From: Burkholderiales bacterium
Lineage (GTDB): Bacteria > Pseudomonadota > Gammaproteobacteria > Burkholderiales > Burkholderiaceae_A
Length of the DNA stretch: 9,660 bases
Reading direction: 5' to 3'
Assembly (NCBI GenBank): GCA_030828265.1
Contig: JAURCW010000033.1
Location: forward strand, 1-9,660
This document shows, piece by piece, positions 5,005 to 9,660 of the stretch. A program made the position numbers and the translations under genes. Under the pieces are notes generated by a model. The model was not told the DNA's origin. It searched no databases and saw nothing but the letters and a program-made list of their open reading frames with translations. Positions within the stretch are counted from its first letter, which is position 1; every line of letters starts with the position of its first letter.

Positions 5005-7101
5005 CTAAGAGCCTCCTGAAATAAGGTCACGAGTGAACTGCATGCCGAAGCGACTCGCACCGTGACCTTCCGGTAACGGACGTTGATCTTGCCGAGGGAT
5101 GGTAATGACGCCAATCGTAATGACCGGTGGCAGGCCCTTGTTCTCTGCGCGTTGCTCATTCGAGGCAAAGGACGCCTCGGGTTCTAGCGACCCACCGTCT
5201 TCGCCGAGCTGACGGGTCAGGCGGTTGACCTCCACGATGGCTGCAAAGGTTGTGGTTCCAGCAAAACGACGGTCTTGTCGGCTGACGGTACCTGTCTTGC
5301 CCTGGATAGGACAGGGCGCCTTACATCCCCTTTGAAAGCTCGCAAGAAAAGCGCTGTGCCCTGTGCCAGCCCCATCCCAGCCTGGCTCAGGACCAATCAT
5401 GACCCGCGCCATCGCCCCTCGAACCTGGCGAGCCGCCTGCTGCTGCCGCAACTGGCGAAGGGGCAAGCCCTGCTGGGACCGATCTGTGGATGGCACCACC
5501 AAGACGGGGTTCAGCGGTGCCATTCCCCGTGACATGCGCTCAATCTGTCCGGCAAGGCTCGCGAGCCCCAAGGCCGACACCCGGTTATCCCCCGCACCAA
5601 GAACAGACTGGACGGCCGCCGACGCCGCAAAATAAGGCTCACGAATCTGGGTGATTCCTCCGGCATCGCGAATTGCGTTGTAGCTCGACCAGTTCAGCAC
5701 AGAGGACCCCGAGCCACCCGCGGAGCCAACGGGCGGCAAGGCGCGGAAATAACCGGTATAGCCCATGACCTCCGAGCTGGCACCTGAGAGGCGCACTCGC
5801 CCGCAATCATCGCCTGCCTTCTCACAGTACTGATTCCATCCCAGATCGGTTGCAAGAGTCTGGGCACGCCGTGCCATGGCGCACTCGATGGTCTGCCCGA
5901 TACCAGAACGCGCCCTAAGGTCGCAAAGGGCAAGCCGCTCCCACCATTCGTTGCGCTTAAGGCTGCGTCCATCCAGTTGCCCCGAGGTCTTGACCTGGAG
6001 CGCGAGCTCGCTGCGCTCACTTGCCCGGGTGGACGGCATCTCACTGAAGGCCAAGGCATAGAAGAGCTTTGCAATTGATGCCGGGGGTACCGGTAAGGAC
6101 AGCGGCGCAAGGGCCCCTTCAACCCGTGGATTGAACCCTGAGGATGGGGTGCACTGGCCGAAACACCGCACGCCGAGCACCTGTTGGCCGCGAGGATCCA
6201 TAACCACGACAATCGCTGTCTGATGCTGGCTGGCATTCGGCCACGAAGCCCAAGAACAGTCAATACGATCTTTGAGGCAATCGCCGTAGCCATCGAGGAC
6301 GGACTGCACAGCGGGATGAAGCGTGAGTTCAAGGCTTCTTGCCTCAAGCGTGGCGTCACGAACCGACTCGGAAACAAAAAGCCTTGAATAAACGAAGTTA
6401 ACAAGCTCCCGACTTGAGCTCCCGAACGCCAGCGCGCTGCCAAGACCCATCCCCTCCTCCAGACAGTAGCCCGCGGGACCCTTCAAGTAGACGAGTTTCT
6501 GGTCGGGCGAACGTATACGCAGGCAAGGGGGCTTCGCATCCCATGCGACCCGCTCGGTGAGGAGCTGCGAAAGACTCTGTTCGAGGGCCGGCTCTGAAAG
6601 CGACTGATTGGATTCGAGCAAGAAGGGGGAGCGCATGACCAGATCGGCATCTACAAAAAAAGCACGGCAACCCTTCCCACCCCCCTCGGACCAGGCTATA
6701 AAGGCAACAGCTAGTCGTCCTGCCGCCTCATTCCTGGAGAGATTGAACTGCCCTGCCAGTCGCCCGGCTAAGACTTCTTGCTGACGAGCAGGACAGCTCA
6801 CTGAATAAGGTGGGGTAGCCCCCCCCCTGCCCCCGAACCAAAGAAGACGGCTCAAAAGGCCAGACTCATTTACGGGCGAAGGATCGGCAGCAGGCTTGAG
6901 GACGATTGACAAGGGCTCCCGAAGCGACGAGACCAGCCTTGTTAGTCGCTCCACACGATCGAGCGGAATAAAAGTATCGACGTCTGCGTAAGGCCGGCCC
7001 GCAAAACGATCAAAATAACTTGCCACTAAAACAAATAAAACCAGGCAGAGAGCCGCCAAGATCCCAATGGTCCCGCGCAGAAGGTGCTTTGAGAAGGTCA
7101 C
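5005..7101 (-). CDS. Class B-like penicillin-binding protein (peptidoglycan transpeptidase) with unusual N-terminal region
   Basis: Probable D,D-transpeptidase that cross-links peptidoglycan, anchored by one membrane segment (residues about 11-29) with the rest periplasmic. The 698 residues divide into an uncharacterised region (about 31-250) and a transpeptidase domain from about 256 (LELTLHPAVQ, matching the LxLTIDxxLQ start of PBP domains). Catalytic SxxK is S342-I-A-K345 inside PPASIAKL. KTGT is at 602-605, and the strand after it reads FAAIVEV. The SxN motif is not in its usual place: about 57 residues after Ser342 the region reads RSGIG (398-402), while the only literal SxN candidate, SYN (473-475), is far downstream. 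Fourteen cysteines follow the membrane anchor. The GTG start overlaps the SEDS stop (GTGA, 4 bp), so translation is coupled. Not a usual FtsI/PBP2: N-terminal region and motif spacing differ. Confidence 0.85.
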   Translation of the reverse strand: MTFSKHLLRGTIGILAALCLVLFVLVASYFDRFAGRPYADVDTFIPLDRVERLTRLVSSLREPLSIVLKPAADPSPVNESGLLSRLLWFGGRGGATPPYSVSCPARQQEVLAGRLAGQFNLSRNEAAGRLAVAFIAWSEGGGKGCRAFFVDADLVMRSPFLLESNQSLSEPALEQSLSQLLTERVAWDAKPPCLRIRSPDQKLVYLKGPAGYCLEEGMGLGSALAFGSSSRELVNFVYSRLFVSESVRDATLEARSLELTLHPAVQSVLDGYGDCLKDRIDCSWASWPNASQHQTAIVVVMDPRGQQVLGVRCFGQCTPSSGFNPRVEGALAPLSLPVPPASIAKLFYALAFSEMPSTRASERSELALQVKTSGQLDGRSLKRNEWWERLALCDLRARSGIGQTIECAMARRAQTLATDLGWNQYCEKAGDDCGRVRLSGASSEVMGYTGYFRALPPVGSAGGSGSSVLNWSSYNAIRDAGGITQIREPYFAASAAVQSVLGAGDNRVSALGLASLAGQIERMSRGMAPLNPVLVVPSTDRSQQGLPLRQLRQQQAARQVRGAMARVMIGPEPGWDGAGTGHSAFLASFQRGCKAPCPIQGKTGTVSRQDRRFAGTTTFAAIVEVNRLTRQLGEDGGSLEPEASFASNEQRAENKGLPPVITIGVITIPRQDQRPLPEGHGASRFGMQFTRDLISGGS
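5012..5017 (-). promoter_or_regulatory. Shine-Dalgarno for the 95-residue gene
   Basis: The reverse strand reads AGGAGG within the last codons of the PBP gene, nine bases before the TTG at 5002. A consensus site at this spacing is what justifies the non-ATG start. Confidence 0.75.
6819..6827 (-). repeat. Nine-G homopolymer tract inside the PBP gene
   Basis: The coding strand has nine consecutive G residues spanning codons 92-95 (Arg-Gly-Gly-Ala), after GGGGGCA. It is the longest homopolymer I noticed in the window. A one-base slip would frameshift the PBP before its transpeptidase domain. Confidence 0.9.
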
Positions 7102-9035
7102 GGTAAAGACCCACTTTGCCGCATGGGCCTACTTTCGGAAAGATACTCTGCCATACCCAATGCACCCAGCCCCAGGGCAACCGAGATCATCGAGGACCAG
7201 CCCATGCTTAAAACCGGCAGACCGAGGCCCGTAAGCGGTATCAAGCGCCAGTTGCCTAGAAAGGTAATAGCCGTCTGAACAAGTGACGAAAAAAGCAGAA
7301 AAAAGGCCACCGCATAAACCAGAGGAACAAGCACCCCACCCTTGGCTAGACCAAGACCTGCGCGCACCATCAATAAGAAATAACCCAGAACCAGGATTGC
7401 AAAAAGAAAAACCGTTAATGACTCGCCAAAGACTCCAGTAAGGAGAACTGGAAAATAGTCACTCAGGACTTGAATCGGAAGACAGGAACCCTCATTGCTA
7501 CACCAGCGCAAGGAGCCTAGGCCATAGCCTGATGCAGGAGCTGCCTCCGAAAACTTAATAAGTCGAGCGAAGTCGCTGACAGCGGCTGTCATGGGTGAGA
7601 GCATGAGGTCGATTCGGCCTTGAACTTTATCGGTCACGAATGCTAAGCCGATGGCGGCCAGACCAAAGCCCGAGACAACAAACACCATTCGTAATCCGAA
7701 AAGTAAAAAGACAAGGCCGAAAACAACGGCTGCCGCAACAAGGCTTCCCCCAAGATCACTAAAAACAAGCGCGGCAAGTCCAATCACCAAAAGTCCAACA
7801 AAAAACATGAGGCCAAAGGCTTTAAGAAGCTCGGCCGCGACAACGGACCTGGGTTTAAGCTTCTCGGAGCTTAGAAACAGACTCAAGCAACCCGATGCCA
7901 AGCCCACAACGGTAAAGGCCTTGGGAACGTGCAGCCGAGTCAGGTAGGCCTGCCGAGCGTACAAGCTGGTGACAATTCCGGCAAAGCCTGCCATGGCAAG
8001 TTTCATGGCCTCAGAGCCAGCGGCAGGACTTACTAGGCTATAAAGGCCGGTTGCAAGTCCAAACATAAGAAAGCTCATCACAATGAAATGGTCAGAGATC
8101 CAACGAAGAGCCCTTGTAACGAGTCGTTCTTGAAAAATGACAAAAGCCAGAAAAAGGCATGGCATCGCAACGCCAACAAGGTAAACCAAAATCTGTCGCT
8201 CTAGGGCATACGCAAACGGGTTCAGAAGGTAGACCGGAGAGCCTTGCCCAAATCGAACAGAGGCATCGGCGACAACCAAGAGGCCAAGCGTGGCAAGCCC
8301 AAAGAAGATCGAGTAGACCAAGCCCGCAAGGGCACCAAGGCTCCACTGCACAAAACCACAGCCGACTAACGCTAGGAGACCCACAAGCCATGGCAACAAG
8401 AAAAGAATCTGCTCGAGCTGCTCGGCACGCTCAAGCACAGCGCGTGGACTGTCGAGCAGTCTAGCCAGATCCCAGCGCTGCACTGAGAACTGGCCTGAGA
8501 CGGAGTTGTAGCGAACCCCCTCGGCGATAAGGAGTGCGTCAAAGACCTCGGCATAACCTGGACTTAGCCCAACACGTCGCCTTTCGAGCTCTCCGAGTCG
8601 AAGCTCAATTCCGGCAAGAACCCAGGTACGCGACCCCCCAGTTGCAAGACGTGCGGAGAGCTGGTCTCGTAAAGCACGATAACCCTCAATCCAGCCATCA
8701 AGTCCAGCCCCAGCCGAGAGCAATACCCTTGCATCGGCACTGGCAGGCCCCCCCACCGGAGCATCCAGGCTCAGTCCTGTGCGGCAGTCGAGTCGCTGCA
8801 AGGCTTGAGAACCAACCATCTCACATAGCCTTTGAGCAGCACCCGGAGAGAGCCTATGCACCGGGGTACCACTTGGCTGAAAGACAGCCAGGGCAGCCTG
8901 AGCCATCGCAAGTTCGCGCACCTGGGTGCTAAGAGGACGCTGAAAGAACACCCAAAGACTAATAACCGCTGCGAAGATGAGCGGAAACCACCAGGCAAAA
9001 CGGTCAAGTGAGCCTGATTTGTTTAGACTAGACAT
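7098..9035 (-). CDS. SEDS-family (FtsW/RodA/SpoVE-like) peptidoglycan glycosyltransferase with extra N-terminal periplasmic domain
   Basis: SEDS proteins polymerise lipid II into glycan strands together with a class B PBP. This one has 645 residues, against roughly 370-420 for usual FtsW or RodA. TM1 is about 14-32, then a non-membrane domain (about 33-205, Cys71 and Cys84), then about a dozen further hydrophobic segments. SEDS landmarks in order are AELLKAF (401-407, like the SELxKL helix), FSDLGGSL (425-432, like PDLGTAL), LPIQVLSDYF (519-528, aligning to LPEAHTDFIF so Asp526 is the catalytic aspartate), GESL (537-540, like GEELG), and LTGLGLPVLSMGWSS (601-615, like TGLPLPFISYGGSS). Cys512 and Cys518 flank the loop before Asp526. 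It starts at ATG 9035, without an obvious ribosome site, and is coupled to the PBP gene. Probably a second, specialised pair rather than divisome or elongasome FtsW/RodA. Confidence 0.82.
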   Translation of the reverse strand: MSSLNKSGSLDRFAWWFPLIFAAVISLWVFFQRPLSTQVRELAMAQAALAVFQPSGTPVHRLSPGAAQRLCEMVGSQALQRLDCRTGLSLDAPVGGPASADARVLLSAGAGLDGWIEGYRALRDQLSARLATGGSRTWVLAGIELRLGELERRRVGLSPGYAEVFDALLIAEGVRYNSVSGQFSVQRWDLARLLDSPRAVLERAEQLEQILFLLPWLVGLLALVGCGFVQWSLGALAGLVYSIFFGLATLGLLVVADASVRFGQGSPVYLLNPFAYALERQILVYLVGVAMPCLFLAFVIFQERLVTRALRWISDHFIVMSFLMFGLATGLYSLVSPAAGSEAMKLAMAGFAGIVTSLYARQAYLTRLHVPKAFTVVGLASGCLSLFLSSEKLKPRSVVAAELLKAFGLMFFVGLLVIGLAALVFSDLGGSLVAAAVVFGLVFLLFGLRMVFVVSGFGLAAIGLAFVTDKVQGRIDLMLSPMTAAVSDFARLIKFSEAAPASGYGLGSLRWCSNEGSCLPIQVLSDYFPVLLTGVFGESLTVFLFAILVLGYFLLMVRAGLGLAKGGVLVPLVYAVAFFLLFSSLVQTAITFLGNWRLIPLTGLGLPVLSMGWSSMISVALGLGALGMAEYLSESRPMRQSGSLP

Positions 9036-9063
9036 AGCAATACGTCATGGAGCAGACCTAAAG
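9036..9063. promoter_or_regulatory. 28-bp divergent gap between the SEDS gene and the partial plus-strand gene
   Basis: Two divergent start codons lie only 28 bp apart. That is too short for two complete promoters side by side, so promoter elements must overlap each other or lie within the opposite gene. A GGAG at 9049-9052 is the likely ribosome site for the plus-strand gene, 11 bases before its ATG. I see no convincing -35/-10 pair. Confidence 0.5.
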
Positions 9064-9660
9064 ATGGTGTTCTCGCGTTTATTTCGTAACCATAACAGCC
9101 CCGATCCACCGTCAACGGGAAAACGGCTGCGCGCCGACAGTTTCGCAGACGCCCTTGGGCTTGAACTCAAGGGCGTCGTGTCGCAGGCCGTCCTAAGGGA
9201 GCTTGAGAGCCGCGAGCAACACTATCTAAGTAGCATTCTGGATAAAAGTCATTTTCTTATCGATGGCATCGTTATTACACCACTCGATAAGCAAGCCTCG
9301 GAGTCACTCGAGGGGTTTCTCCAGGTTCATAGCGAGATTGACCCCGAGTTCAGAAATCATTTTTTTCGTTCAATTCTAGAGTCTGAATATCGCTCAGCCA
9401 GGGGCTCAACGGTGGTTGTTGCCGAAGACTTTCTGCCGAGCATTCAGCTGACCGACCAGAGTTTCGAACAGCCCACACAAGACGAGACTTTTCAAATCTC
9501 TTTACGCGGGCGACGGCTTCAGTTTCACGCACAGGTGGCCCTTAAGGGTCCTGTTGCAAAAGAACACTCTCGAATCAGCTCTTCGGAGACTACATCGGAC
9601 GGAGTTAACGGCACACCTGGCCTCACCGGTGCCCGACGCACGAGCCCCTCGGAGACGAGA
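9064..9660 (+). CDS. Partial protein of unknown family, possible FhaA-type N-terminal domain plus linker
   Basis: The frame is open from ATG 9064 to the window end (199 codons, no stop). No signal peptide or membrane segment is visible, so the product is probably cytoplasmic. Residues about 24-135 look like a compact alpha/beta domain: a long helix region (25-60), HFLIDGIVITPLD (63-75), helices (78-110), then STVVVAEDFLPSIQL (115-129). A strand-rich stretch follows (FQISLRGRRLQFHAQVAL, 143-160), then a Ser/Thr/Gly-rich linker (about 170-199) running off the edge. This order loosely recalls FhaA of actinobacteria, whose N-domain is followed by a linker and a C-terminal FHA domain, and FhaA is encoded beside SEDS and PBP genes. 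No FHA motif is within the window, so the assignment is speculative. It lies 28 bp from, and divergent to, the SEDS gene. Confidence 0.7.
   Translation, partial: MVFSRLFRNHNSPDPPSTGKRLRADSFADALGLELKGVVSQAVLRELESREQHYLSSILDKSHFLIDGIVITPLDKQASESLEGFLQVHSEIDPEFRNHFFRSILESEYRSARGSTVVVAEDFLPSIQLTDQSFEQPTQDETFQISLRGRRLQFHAQVALKGPVAKEHSRISSSETTSDGVNGTPGLTGARRTSPSETR

Noticed and set aside
5694..6443. 249-codon open frame on the minus strand within the PBP gene
   Set aside because: It overlaps the PBP transpeptidase domain in another frame; its translation is rich in Arg, Ser and Pro with no motif, as expected for a shadow frame.
8534..8932. 132-codon plus-strand frame opposite the SEDS N-terminal domain
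   Set aside because: It is rich in His, Gln, Pro and Arg with no motif. The SEDS frame continues through with its own coding character and landmark motifs further on.
9047..9061. Leader peptide ATG-GAG-CAG-ACC-TAA before the partial plus-strand gene
   Set aside because: Four sense codons without their own ribosome site; the GGAG in it more simply serves as ribosome site for the ATG at 9064.

Overview
The window looks like a chromosomal segment of a proteobacterium of moderate GC content. The gene order xseB-ispA-dxs is the one known from gamma- and betaproteobacteria. A Rieske oxygenase gene divergent from that operon is an arrangement I recall from Burkholderiales, so a betaproteobacterium is my best guess, by inference only. 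The DNA is densely coding: no gap exceeds 100 bp, and I see no RNA genes, insertion sequences, CRISPR arrays or prophage genes.

Layout. Positions 1-2271 (minus strand) hold the isoprenoid-precursor operon, read xseB, ispA, dxs; dxs runs off the left edge. A 98-bp divergent intergenic region (2272-2369) leads to a plus-strand cluster: a Rieske non-heme iron oxygenase alpha subunit (2370-3497), a two-domain rhodanese-type sulfurtransferase overlapping it by 26 bp (3472-4341), and a small low-complexity lipoprotein starting 2 bp later (4344-4745). This cluster converges on a minus-strand operon (9035-4715) encoding a large SEDS (FtsW/RodA-type) membrane protein, a class B-like penicillin-binding protein joined to it by a 4-bp GTGA overlap, and a 95-residue protein of unknown function. 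Only 28 bp upstream of the SEDS start, a divergent plus-strand gene begins (9064 to the right edge). Its visible N-terminal part vaguely resembles an FhaA-type N-domain followed by a linker.

How the genes work together. The left operon makes DXP and then farnesyl diphosphate, the precursors of undecaprenyl phosphate, quinones and possibly hopanoids; XseB is a nuclease subunit that travels with them. The right-hand operon looks like a non-canonical SEDS-PBP pair, that is, a peptidoglycan glycosyltransferase with its transpeptidase. It carries additions: a periplasmic domain of about 170 residues in the SEDS protein, an uncharacterised N-terminal region of about 220 residues in the PBP, 14 cysteines in the PBP and paired cysteines in the SEDS protein including the catalytic loop, a substituted or displaced SxN motif, and a nine-G tract early in the PBP gene. 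With the small third gene and the possible FHA-type neighbour, this is the most promising candidate in the window for an undescribed, possibly signal-regulated cell-wall module.
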